A DNA stretch of 64,000 nt from Zea mays (taxonomy: Eukaryota; Streptophyta; Magnoliopsida; Poales; Poaceae), in assembly GCF_902167145.1 (NCBI RefSeq), contig NC_050100.1, forward strand, positions 213,088,081-213,152,080, written 5' to 3'. How positions within the stretch are numbered: position 1 is the first letter of the stretch; each line of letters begins with the position of its first letter. The notes below the pieces were generated by a model. That model did not search any database. It was not told the origin of the DNA and worked only from the letters and a program-made list of their open reading frames with translations. This document shows, in pieces, positions 22,972 through 33,978 of the stretch. Position numbers and translations under genes: made by a program.

Positions 22972-23327
22972 CTCCTTCCCTAGCTGCACCATCTGATCCA
23001 CCTTCTGCCGGACCTCCTACGCCTGAAACGCACCACAGCAAAGGAAACTCATTCACAATCACCACTCCTGGAACACAAATCCGCCCGCCCACCACACGCC
23101 CTTGCTCGAAGAAACGCCGCGAAAGAAAGTACCTTGGCAACGGTAGTCTCGATGCGCTCGTGCTTCACCAGCTGCGACACCATCGTCCTACCGAGGAGAA
23201 AAATCCAGAGGTCGACGGTAAGGCGGCATAGAGCCATAGTATGGGGCAATGAGGTGGGAGAAAAGTAAGACCTGAGCATGGAGAGGCGGTGGGAGTAACC
23301 GCGGTCGAGCTTGCGGAATTTACCCAT
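22972..23327 (-). pseudogene. Ribosomal protein bL17 gene fragment (mitochondrial type), exons 1-3
   Basis: Three exons can be joined in phase: 23272-23327, 23133-23187 and 22972-23016, each with GT/AG borders. The 52 codons begin MGKFRKL, continue with HRLSMLRTMVSQLVKHERIE and end VDQMVQLGKE, the N-terminal core of bacterial-type L17 used in plant mitochondrial ribosomes. The rest of the protein (the Ala/Arg-rich helix and the [11 protein letters not shown] region) is not convincingly found; only a weak match (FAKYAHRLEVFAR) lies near 22830. Introns are retained, so it is not a processed copy. A truncated, possibly transposon-carried fragment is most likely; a divergent functional gene with exons I failed to see is the alternative. 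Confidence 0.7.
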
Positions 23328-24282
23328 GGCGACAGCAGGGTGGAGCAGCCGGCGGCGGCAAGGGTTGTGAGAGGTTGCCGATGTAGTTACCATTCGACTG
23401 AGGCTGCAGCTGCAGCTACTGCTGCACAGCGCAAGCAATGTAAATTGAGTTGCATTACCAACGCAGCCACGAACAGTGCAAAAATACATATGAACAGAGT
23501 ACATTACATATACACATTCATCTAACTATCTAAGTACTGCAAAGCTAGTCGGTACCACAAAGATTACTCAGTACCATGATACATTAGAACACAAACACAT
23601 CCAGCTAACTACTTCATAACATTCACTGAGAAACATCACACTTACCCACGGTTGTTCAATCACAAGTTTTAAAAGAGAAATTTGCTGTTTTGCCACTCTC
23701 AAATTTGGCTGCCTGTTATTATGCCATCCCGTGTCTATGACTGGTGGGACCGTCTGTGTCTATGATTTGTGGGTCCGATGGCATACTGGCGAAGCCCACA
23801 AATGATAATGGCAAAATTGTCAATGGCTCGTTTTAAAATGGCTCCATTCCGGATTCCTTTGTCAATCAATAATCTGTGTACAGTTAAAAAATGTTAGTAA
23901 TTTGTGCAAACCCACCAAATACGAAAAGAAAACAAACTTAACTTCACTAACACTACTAATTGTTGACTATACTCCATTAGCGATCTAATCTCTCACTACT
24001 GTCATTTCTTGACTTGTATTAGCACTCGCTCGATCCGACACATCGTAATCAACATCAGCTTGGTCATGTGAGTTACTCCTTGATCCCCCTATGTGGCCTC
24101 AGTCCAACAAATAGTTGTACAAAACAAAACAAGCAATTACAATCTTCAATTGCTTGCTTCTTTCATACATTGGGAGTTCTCACAACACATGTCACCATGA
24201 TTTCAAAAGTCCAAAAGCTTGTTCAACTACATTGCGCAGACTCAGAGTGGTGAAAATTGAACCTTTCCTCTAAAGTTTCTGC
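23328..24282. other. Spacer with a probable short inverted-repeat element
   Basis: No gene recognised. Around 23690-23830, words such as TTTTGCC and GGCAAAA occur inverted around a palindromic core with GTGGGACCG and GTGGGTCCG, suggesting an old MITE of uncertain family. Confidence 0.4.
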
Positions 24283-25130
24283 TCATCTTCGATAAAAATC
24301 TTCTAGATGATATCTCTGATTCCAATATAGGGGCAAGTAACTTTCGCGGATTGCATAATCAGCATCCACTAGATAATACCTCCCTATAAATAAACAAATA
24401 AAGTCACAAAAACATTTACTATAGAGTATATACGACAATGTATGCAGTGCCAACATAACATGCCACCATACCTCCCGGTGGATTGGATAATTCAGTTGTA
24501 CCATGCAATCCCTCACCACTGACATGTCATGACAAGAACCATCTAGTCCCGCACCTACATAAGTGAACCTCATATCCATGTCTACTATGCCTATAACATT
24601 GTAGCTAGTGCACCCTTTTTCTGTTTATGTAGTCCAACCTCGACTCATGACCTATGTGAGCTGGAACGTGTGTACCATCTAAAGCTCCTATGCACCCGTC
24701 AAAGAAAGGGGCATGCAACATGAGCTTATTATGCACTTTACAATACGTTGGAGTCTTGGGACATATATTGGTTTGTGCAAAACCATAAATAGCATCTGCC
24801 ACATGAGCCATTTTCCTATAAATGGTATCTAAAGACCTTTCAAACTTGTCTCTAATTTGGCTTGCCGTTTGTTGTGTCCCACAAGCCTATAAGAACATCT
24901 CTAATGCCTCACATGACTCCTCTTCTTGTGTTGACCTCGAGTCATGATACCTCACTGAAGCATCATGCAATTATAGAAAAGCATTCGGGTCATAGGGAAG
25001 TTGTCTTAACACTTCCTCAAGTCCCTCAAATTATGTTCCACCCATTGTCGTCTCGTGGCATGCGGCAATGGAGGAGGAGGATTAACCAAAGGAGGAGGAG
25101 TAGACGGACCAGAAGCAAAAGCAGCTAGAA
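24283..25130 (-). pseudogene. PIF/Harbinger transposase, decayed
   Basis: DDE-type (DDE_Tnp_4) blocks on the minus strand: FFDGCIGALDGTHVPAHI at about 24700, RFTYVGAGLDGSCHDMSVV at about 24530 and YYLVDADYAIRESYLP at about 24340. A one-base frameshift separates the first two blocks near 24600. A probable intron (GTATGG...TATAG) lies between the second and third. The first aspartate block and the SCHD block are readable, but no continuous frame exists. The protein would have cut PIF/Harbinger elements at TWA targets. Confidence 0.8.
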
Positions 25131-25432
25131 CTGTTGTTGCACCCGCTAGCGGGACTTATTCACACATAACACAGTTCACTAACAATCTCGATTAAGCCCG
25201 GAGGCCACAACGAACAAAGTTCAGCAAGAAACTCGATCTAGGCCAAAGGCCACACATATTACATGCATCAATGCATTATTACAACAACAACAACACATGT
25301 AATCCAAACTGAACTGCAATACTTAAAACAAGCTACTTGAAAAAATGTTTCGCGCTTTTTATTTGTTAGCCCAGTTGAACCTAATCCAATGGAGGTGTCC
25401 CTATTTAGTTTGCATTGAAAGGAAAGCCCTCC

Positions 25433-26271
25433 TTACTCAGTTGTTGACAGAATTAGTGCCATGCAGTACAAATCAGTTTCTTCTCCAATTGCATCTTCCT
25501 TTAACAGTCGCACAACCTCATCAAGTTCTTGTTGTGTCCGACTAAGGGTTTTCTGGTTTCTGATGGGAATGTTCTCAGAAATTTTAGCAATGTGTTCTTC
25601 TGAACTAATCCTTTTCTTAGGAGGGCTATCCAGTGCTTCTTCCCTTATTAGTTTTTGGACAATGCTCTAATATTAGAGCAACCTACATGGTCGTCAGATA
25701 AGTAGGGTGGAGTTTCCTCGCTTCCATGGTTGTGGGAGGGCTTATGGACACCTCCGACACTAATCAAGTTGCCCTATCGTGGATGGACCAAACAAAGTGT
25801 AGAGCTCATCAAGAAAGTGTGGTGGATTACCTCGACTGGCCTGTTGAGTACTAGGATACTGCGTGTGAACATAATGCATATTTAGTATTGGTCCATATGA
25901 CAAACAAATTATAATCGATACGTGAGCTAACTAAATGGTGGTTATGTGATTCAACATACCATACCCCTTCCTAGGTCCCCAGTAGGAATCATCAGTCGCT
26001 ATAGCACCAATTCTTGAGTCATGACCTAGTCCAATATGGGTCTGCAGAGATTGCCAATGCGAGAAAGACCTTCGAGGCATACTAAGTTTGTTTGCATTTT
26101 TTTGTTGTCATAATTAAGACCAGTATACTCTTTGAAGCTGCGATACATGTTTTACCATCCATGCTTAGTTAAACCCAAGGTATTGAAGTTTTTAAGGTTT
26201 TTCTGAATGATGCATAGGTCTAGAAATATTTTAGTTGTCGTGTCATCCCAGTTGGCACGGTTCGGACTCAT
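25433..26271 (-). pseudogene. Harbinger-associated Myb/SANT-like ORF, decayed
   Basis: Starts with MSPNRANWDDTTTKIFLDLC and includes NMYRSFKEYTGLNYD, the Myb/SANT-like fold found beside PIF/Harbinger transposases. It is interrupted by in-frame stops. The C-terminal part near 25440-25670 reads ALDSPPKKRISSEEHI and TQQELDEVVRLLKED, typical of the same family. It lies upstream of, and in the same orientation as, the transposase relic, so both come from one element. In intact elements this partner protein is thought to help transposase reach DNA or the nucleus. Confidence 0.75.
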
Positions 26272-26840
26272 CTGTTGTCATGTTGAACATGCACACAATT
26301 AATTGGTATACATAGAAATAGCATCTAACAATTTTGGAAATGAAATACATGTAGTAGAAGAAAGAACATAGCAAAGTTATGCACATAAGAAGAACTTGCC
26401 ATGACAGTTGTCTTGTCACGCTTGTGTCGTAGGTTGTACTGACTAGGTTTATTCGGGGAACAAGAATCCGTGGATGAAGCTGCCAGGTTGGGAAACCTTA
26501 TACAGCCTAGCACGAAAATATAGAGTGAATAACATAATGATGGTATGGTTGTATAGATTGTTTGCAATATGCTTTGGTGCGTGCGACTAGATAATAACTT
26601 ATAAAAATGTGTTGATTGATTGAATAATGATAGTTGAGATGGAGTCAATAATGAAGTAAACTTAAAAATCATTATGTTCAATGTAGTATCATGTTGATGT
26701 ATGCATTATGTTCAATGTACGACATATATGTTATCAAATAAGTTGAAGTGTATCTGTAGTCACACATAATCTGGCAGCACGAAATGGGATTCATGTTCCA
26801 TTAAAAGGCATACTAAGATTTACCTGGTACTTTCGTCGAC

Positions 26841-26969
26841 GAGAAATTTGGTATTATGAAACACGACGGATGCGGCTTCGACGAAATAGAGGCTCAGGCG
26901 AGGGTTTCTCCGTTATGGAAAAGCTGGGCATAGCCAACACTCTAAAATGGAAATGACAGCTCTATTAAC
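26841..26969. repeat. MULE left terminal inverted repeat
   Basis: 129 bp, matching the complement of 39704-39832 with only scattered differences. Contains the inner block AAAGCTGGGCATAGCC. Confidence 0.9.
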
Positions 26970-27136
26970 AGGTAACGACGACCTCAAACTCACGTCGTTA
27001 TATTTTCGTTACCATATACGTGAGGCCTGCTCGCTCTTACTGTCGTCCACCCGAGTCTCCGCCCAACCAAACCCTAGCCGCCGCACCATTGCCGCCGCAC
27101 CCTAGCCAGCGCACCAGAGCAGCCGCACTCGAAACC

Positions 27137-30100
27137 TGTAACACCCGGAATTTGAGGGTATAAAATTTCTTTTCTAATATCCACCAAATTCAGGTGTTAC
27201 TCTCTCAGTTCTTCGCTTTCCTTTCTCTTTTCCCTAAAAATGGAGAATCATTTTGTTTTATATTAGCGTAAACCTAGTGGAATGAGCCCTAGAGGCACTT
27301 TGGTTGTTGCATTCATGCCGTTGCATGGTGTTTCTAAGTGCAAAATGTGTTTGAAACATGTTAACATATCTTATAGAAGCGCTCGGTAAATTTTCATATT
27401 TTTCGGAATATTTTTCTATTTTCCGGAAACCAAAATCTATTTATTTGTGGAACTTAAAAATGTTTTTAGAAATTCTAATTATGTTTTTTGAGTTCATTAG
27501 GTCCCAAAACATTTATAGGAATTTTTCTGGAATTTTTGAAAGTATCTATAATATTTTGAGCACAAAATATGGATTTCTAGGCTTTTTCGAATTTTAAAAA
27601 TAGTAAAATCCGAATTTTAACTGAATTTTTATCTCATCCAAACCCTAGGTATATATACATGTCCGGCTTCATCTCGTCGAGCCCGTTCCAGAACACCAAA
27701 CGTTTCCCCCAAATCCAATCCCTAGCTCCCGGTATTGCTCGCCGAAGTTCGGGGCGGTTCCAACTCCGGCGACAACTCCGGCGAGCAATTACTCCCAATC
27801 CGTGCATCGTCTGCTGAATCCGAGGGTACCGCTGCGTTCGTCTCGTCGAAGGCTTCGTCGCAGCGCGTTCGGTTCATCGATTGGATCCCCAAATCTCCGG
27901 CAATCGACGGATTTCTCCTCGGCTCCGGCGAGGGTCTTCTTCCCCGGTGAGAAACCTCCATTGTTGCACCTAAGGTTTCTTCGTTTCTTCGTTTTCCCGT
28001 CTGTGCAGAGCCTCTCCCACTCTCCCCTCACCTTCCCCGGTGACGGCGCCCCTCCCCCCTCCGTTTCCCCTCCTCGACGGCGCCCCTTTCTCCCTCCCCG
28101 GCGGCGGCGGCCGGCGGTGGCGCCCGCGTCCCGTGCTCCCGCGCCCGCGCGCACCCCTCCCCGGCGGCTGTGGCCGCGCCCCGCGCGCCCGGTGCGGCCG
28201 CGCCCGCCCCCGGCCAGCCCGGTCTCGTCCTCCCCTGCGCAGCCCCCTTCCCCTTCTCTCTCTTCCATGGATGGGAGGAAGAAGATGAAGAGAGGAAGAA
28301 GACGATGGCAGTCTCGTAAATTTAGTCCGCGCGAATTACAGTATGGTTTAAAACATTCATAACTTTTGCGTTTTAAACCCGATTCGATCCATTCAAGTTG
28401 CGTTAGATTCGTATTAAAATTATCTTAATTTAGATATATTTATCCCAATTTTTGCATATTTTATTTAATTTAGTTAAACATTTGTTTAACCAGTGGCTAC
28501 TAGAACGACGTTTCAATTTAAAAACCTAATTTAGGAATTCGATTTGCGCATTTATAAGTAGTTACCAATATGATTAACCTTAACTGAAAATGTTATTTAT
28601 TAATAATTATTTAGTTTAATCACATTGTTTATTTATTAGTTTTGCATGTCGGTCCGCGCGTGTCGCGGTGCTGTTTCGCGCACGTCGTCGCGTGTCGTTC
28701 GCGAGTGTTGCGCGTGTTGTTCGCACGCGTTGTCGTGTGTCGTTCGCGTGTGTCGCGCGCCTTGCCGCGTGCAGTTCGCGCGTATCACGCGTTGTCCGCG
28801 CGCTAAGTCGTTTGTGTCCGCGCGTTGCGCACATCGTGTTTGCACGTCGTGCGTCGTTAATTCGTCTCGCTTAGAATCGCTCATATTCATTAAGTTACTT
28901 GCTTAACTGTCAACTATTAAAATAGTAAGTTAGTCAAAACTAAGTAGTAGTATTAATTTATATTTGATTAATATCAATTAATATAATTATGTTGAATTGG
29001 ATGTTCTAATTAGTACTTGTTTAACGTAAACGCGCTAACCCCTCGACCGTAGCTTCGACTATAGTGGTTCTTTTCCTCGCGTAAACGTAGAGTCGCTCTC
29101 TATTTTATATTGCTCGCTTTTATAACATTTTATCTTGTATGGTGTAATGTTCTTATGCATATGTATATGTTTGTTTGCTTGTGCCTGTTCGTCTTCGCGT
29201 CGCGTTGCGATTAGATCGCGGTTCGTTTCTGAGCTTCGAGGAATCGACGGTCAAGCTTCGGCGACCAAGTGATCTAGCTCTTTGGGTTCCACGAAGTTGA
29301 AGACTCTGAGCATCTGTTTGGTGAAGGCAAGTGTCCTCTGACCTATTATGTCCTATTTACTTTATAATTCATCAACTCGCATACCATGATCAACCTAAGG
29401 ATTGACTAGCTTTGTATTTACCTTGTCCTTGATTACCTTTTGGGTTACTATGGTTAGCTACCTGCTATTGCTTTACTTTAATCAATGAACATGATGTGAA
29501 CACTTATGATACGATGTTGTCATTATGATTATGATGTTGGACTGGTGATACTTTAGGGGGCTCGAGCGGTTTCTCGAGTGCCTCTCCGTAAGGACCTGTT
29601 CGTTGAGAGACCACCCGGGATAACAGTGCAACCATGAGGGTGGAATGGGGTGCCCTTAGCTAATTAATTAGAGGAACTAGAGGTGTAGTCGCTTCGCCGT
29701 CGTGCCGTTAATGGGGTCCAGGCACAGTGCTTGCTCTGCCGAGGCGGGGTGCCGAGGTCCTTTCGTTTTGCTTTTGTTAGTCACCCTCCTGCGGGGAGGA
29801 GTACTGTGTTTATCAAACTGGAGAAACCTAACGGGCGACTATGACCTCTAGGGAATCTTTGTAAAAGCTACGTAGTGATACCCTGCCGGACCACCTAAGA
29901 AGTGATCAATGGGGAGTCATGATCCCCGGGCAAAACGGGAATCACGGCTCATGGGTAAAGTGTGCGACCTCTGCAGAGGGTAGTGAAACTGATATATCAG
30001 TCGTGCTCACGGTTAAGAGCGGCCTTGGGATCCTCTTTGATTAGAGATACAGATGGTTCAATATACAATGGTTCTATTTATGGTTTTGGCTCGATGATGA

Positions 30101-30634
30101 TAATGATGTTCCTCGAGGAGGAAATGGTTCACGGGTTGGCTATTACTAAAACTTGGCTTCCACTAATAATAAATATCTGACCAACTAAAAGCAACTGCTT
30201 GAGCTTAACCCCACATAAAGCTAGTCCACTACAGCCAAACGGGACATTTGCTGAGTACGTTGATGTGTGCTCACCCTTGCTTTCACAAAACACCAGGTTG
30301 CCTTTGGTGTAATCTATGCTCAGGTAAAGAAGAAGTCGTCGAGGCGGATCTCCAGGAGTTCCAGGACTTCGACGAGTCCGAGGATTAGGCTAGCGACCTC
30401 CCCCAGTCAGCTGCCTGTGGTGGGTTGTTTACGTTGGCTACGTTTCGATTCTGTGTACTTTGATTTATATTATGTAAATGGCTCTAGTCTGTAATATTAT
30501 TACTTACTCTTTATTGTAATTCGAAGCATTGTGCTATGATGAGTCATTTATGTGTAATCGCTGTGTACGTGAATAACTGATCCTGGCACGTACATGGTTC
30601 GCATTCGGTTTACCTTCTAAAACCGGGTGTGACA
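27137..30634 (+). repeat. 5' LTR of the LARD-like element
   Basis: Unusually long LTR. An AT-rich first 500 bp (with TATATATAC near 27650) is followed by a GC-rich block at 27720-28300. A CpG-dense stretch at 28640-28860 repeats TCGCG/GTTCGCG words. The rest is of average composition. A 186-codon open frame at 27802-28362 is conserved in both LTRs but is low complexity (Pro/Arg) and not a credible gene. Confidence 0.95.
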
Positions 30635-30638
30635 TAAG

Positions 30639-30651
30639 TGGTATCAAAACC
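30639..30651 (+). other. Putative primer-binding site of the LARD-like element
   Basis: TGGTATCAAAACC four bases after the LTR end, similar to the initiator-Met tRNA complement used by many plant elements but with mismatches. Confidence 0.6.
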
Positions 30652-30699
30652 GTGCTGACTGTAGGACCGCTGACCTAGAGTAGCATTGGCCGTTTTAAG

Positions 30700-33300
30700 G
30701 ACTTATTGATTATTACTTCATCTCATCCTTGATTCTGCTTCAAAATATTAGTCACCTTGACTAATTCTATGTTGTGCTCCTATATGCCCCCTTGACAAAA
30801 ATTATTTTATTCTAGTATGGTCTATACTTCTCTCAATCTATTAGATCTGATCTCATCTTGTGCTTGCGCCATCTTTGTAGATGCCCCCTGACCATAGCCT
30901 TTAGTCTTTTGGGACTCTTTCCTCATCCATTATTAAATTGCTACAATTTGACCATCTCTATTCCATTTTGTTATTGACATGCTCGTATCCTTGCATTTTT
31001 AATACCCTTATCCCTTAATCTAAAGCACTTACCCTTGTACCTCTACTGCCTATTTAAACATTTCAGTTTATATGTCCATGATCTTACTGTCTTTTGAGAC
31101 CCTTTCCTATTCTCTTGTTAAGTCTCTATCTTTTTGGCAAATTGTACTTTCTTGGTCTTGGTATGCTCGTACCATTGGAATCTTGCATACTCCTATTTTT
31201 ATATATGCTTACCTTTATGTCCCAATATCTGTTTGAAATATTTCGGTTAACATGCCCTTGACCACCCTTGTTTCCTAATGATCCATGAGTGATCATTTTA
31301 TTTTGCGCACCTGTGGTAATCTCGTTGTTTCCTTGTAACCTCCTTCGGTAATGAATTTTTACTTCAACCCTTATGTTGGAACCTTACCGATCTTACCCTT
31401 GATTGTTTTCTCCACTTTGTCGTTTCGCGAGTCTTGTCTTAACTATATCCTTTGTTATGCTTTTTAATTATTATCATATGCACCCTTGACACCTCTATAT
31501 CCTACATTGATGTTTGCCTCATACCTGCCCTTTAAAATCGCCCCTCTTCCGTCTCATACCTTCTTTCTCTTGGTCGTATCCTCTTCTTTGGCTCACGAGT
31601 TTGTAACCTCACCCTTTGTTGTGCTTTTGCTTCTTATTGCCTTTACCCTTATCATCTCTCAATCTTACCTTGGTAATTACGCTATGTTCGTTATCTAAAG
31701 CCTCCAATCTCCCACCTTAGTTCCAGCGTGGTCTCTTACTTATCTCACCCGTGGTTATATCCCATACTTCACCACTTGCAAGACTTATCTGAACTCTATT
31801 CTTGGTTGTACCTAGATTCCTGGTTTTTTATGCACATTTACCTCTTCCTTTATATCCTTGCCTATCATCACCTTTGACCCTTGACCTCTCTCCATATTTA
31901 CCATAATGTTTAATTATTATTATTATTTTTTAGCCTCACTTATCCCATTTCAATCCAAGAATGTTGTTTTCCCTATCCCGCTCTTGTTCGTTTCCTTTCC
32001 CTTTGTCGCTTTGCAGTCTTGCCTCACCTTAACTTCATCCTTGGTTGAGCTTTTATTTGATATCATCCTTACCTTTGTAATCTGTAGATCTTGCCTTGAT
32101 ACTTATCTTAGGTCTGCTTGTTGAACTCCCCTCTTTTCGATCTCAATTCGAGAGCTATGTCTTACTTATCTCACCCTTGGCTATATCCTCTTCTTTACCG
32201 CGTAAGCCTTGACATACCTCCATTCTTTGTTGTACTTGTACCACTGCTCTTCTGTGCTTTCGTCTTTTCCCTTATGCCCTTGTCTATTATCGCCTTTGAC
32301 CCTTGTAATATTGAGGCCTTCCACCTAAATGTTTACTTTGAACCTATCCTTTAAAAGCCTCCCCTTTCTTTCAACCTAGTTTGGGAGTTGTGAGTTACCC
32401 ATCTCTCCCTTGATTTTTTTTTCTTTTTCTTCACTTCTTGTCGCCTTAAAAGCTTTGTGTTAATTCCATCCCTTACTGTGTTGTTATTTGCTATCATCCT
32501 TACCTTGTCGTCCATCGATCTTGTCTTGATACTCATCTTTATTCCTACTCTTTAAAAAAAATTCCCTCTCTTCTACCTCAATTTGAGAGTGGCAGTTTAC
32601 CTATCTAGCCCTTGGACGTACCCTCTTTGTTCACTTGCACGTCCTGTCTTAACTCCACCCTCTGTGGTATTTATATCCTTGGTTCTTATACCCATTTACC
32701 TCCTCTTTTACATCCTTGTCCATTATTACCTTTAAACCCTCGTGATACCTATGCCCTTGCCACATGCCTACTTTCAACCTACCCTTTAAAGCCTCCTCCT
32801 TTTCATCGTTGTTTGGGGATAATGCCTCACCTACTTCACCATTGATTGCTTCCCCTTCTTTGATGCCTCACAAGTTTTGTCTAAAATACATCCTTGGTTG
32901 TGTTTGTCTATTATCACCTTAACCCTTGTCATCCCTTGATCTTTACCATGATGCTTATCTTGCACCTGCATTTTAAAGTCTCCTCTCCCATTTCATTTCA
33001 AGAGTGAAGTCTTACCCATCTCGCTCTTGTTCGTTCCCTTTTTCCTCTGTCGTGTTGCAAGTCTTGCCTTAACTCAATATTTTGGTGGGCTTTTGCCTGT
33101 TACCTCGCTTACCTTTGTAATCTCTAGATCTTTTCATGATGCTTATCCTATGCCTACCTTTTGAAATATCATCTTTCCCATATCGATTTGAGAATGGTGT
33201 TTACCTACCCTACCATTGGTTGCATTTTCTCCCTTGTAAATTACAGTCCTTGCTTTAACTCCATCCCTTATTGTGCTCGTGTCCCCATCCTACACGTCTT
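30700..33300 (+). repeat. Pyrimidine-rich, degenerate tandem repeats in the LARD interior
   Basis: Plus strand strongly biased to C and T. A unit of roughly 170-220 bp recurs about eight times or more: words such as CTTACCTTTGT, TTGATACTTATC, CTCAATTCGAGAG, TTACCTATCTC and CCTTGGTTGTAT appear in the same order around 31560, 31970, 32130, 32340, 32580, 32770, 32980 and 33180. No coding sequence. The organisation suggests a structural or packaging role, or simply amplified filler. Confidence 0.7.
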
Positions 33301-33507
33301 GTTCTTCTCCTTGTCCTTCAACAACCTTAGAGAGTAGTTATTCCCTTTTCAAGAAAGCCCACCATTCAAATTAAAAGGATCGTGTAGCAACGAGATGCTT
33401 GTTGTTGTGTGTTTGTGCTGTTTGTCTTTGTGTGACACTGATTTGCTTCTTTGTGATGAGTGTTGATGTGTTGTGGCCCTTGGACCGTAATGGAATCTGT
33501 TTACTAG

Positions 33508-33906
33508 GTGAGTGCCATAGAGTTAAGTAGTTGGGTTCTCCCCCTCCTCTCTCTAATCTGTCTATACTTACCTTTTCTCGTTATTCTTTCCTCTTGCACC
33601 TGTCCTTTTGGCAACCTCAACTCCTCCAAATCAGTCAAGATCAGAGTCGGCAACATCTTCATCAAGTGTGTATCAATGCTCTTGTTAAGGGGGTTAGCCG
33701 CTAACCCCAATGAAGACAATGCAATCAACATCAACCAACAAGATCAGATTGGCGCAGCGAAAGCGTGTGTGGGTCCTAACCCACAGGTCCATGAGATCCT
33801 CAAGAATTGCATCAATCGGTCTCAAGCATCTGATGGTCAAAGCAACCAATCCACAAGTCAAGCTGGCGGAGTCAAAGTTGAGTTAGAAAAAGCTATGAAA
33901 GACTAA
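33508..33906 (+). other. 132-codon open frame near the LARD 3' end, function unknown
   Basis: A hydrophobic N-terminal third is followed by a Gln/Asn-rich polar region (QDQIGAAKACVG, SNQSTSQAGGVKV). No family was recognised. It includes an internal polypurine-tract-like copy. It may be the remnant of a longer gypsy reading frame; a real protein is doubtful. Confidence 0.3.
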
Positions 33907-33960
33907 TGAACCAATCTCATTTTCCTGCTAGCCTCTTCTTGAATCTCGAGGACGAGATTC

Positions 33961-33978
33961 TGTTAAGGGGGTTAGATT
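33961..33978 (+). other. Polypurine tract of the LARD-like element
   Basis: TGTTAAGGGGGTTAG directly before the 3' LTR. An identical 15-mer lies at 33683-33697. Confidence 0.6.

Noticed and set aside
27802..28362. 186-codon frame in the LARD LTR (repeated at 34644-35204)
   Set aside because: Low-complexity Pro/Arg composition from a GC-rich block. Identity between copies is explained by LTR duplication rather than selection.
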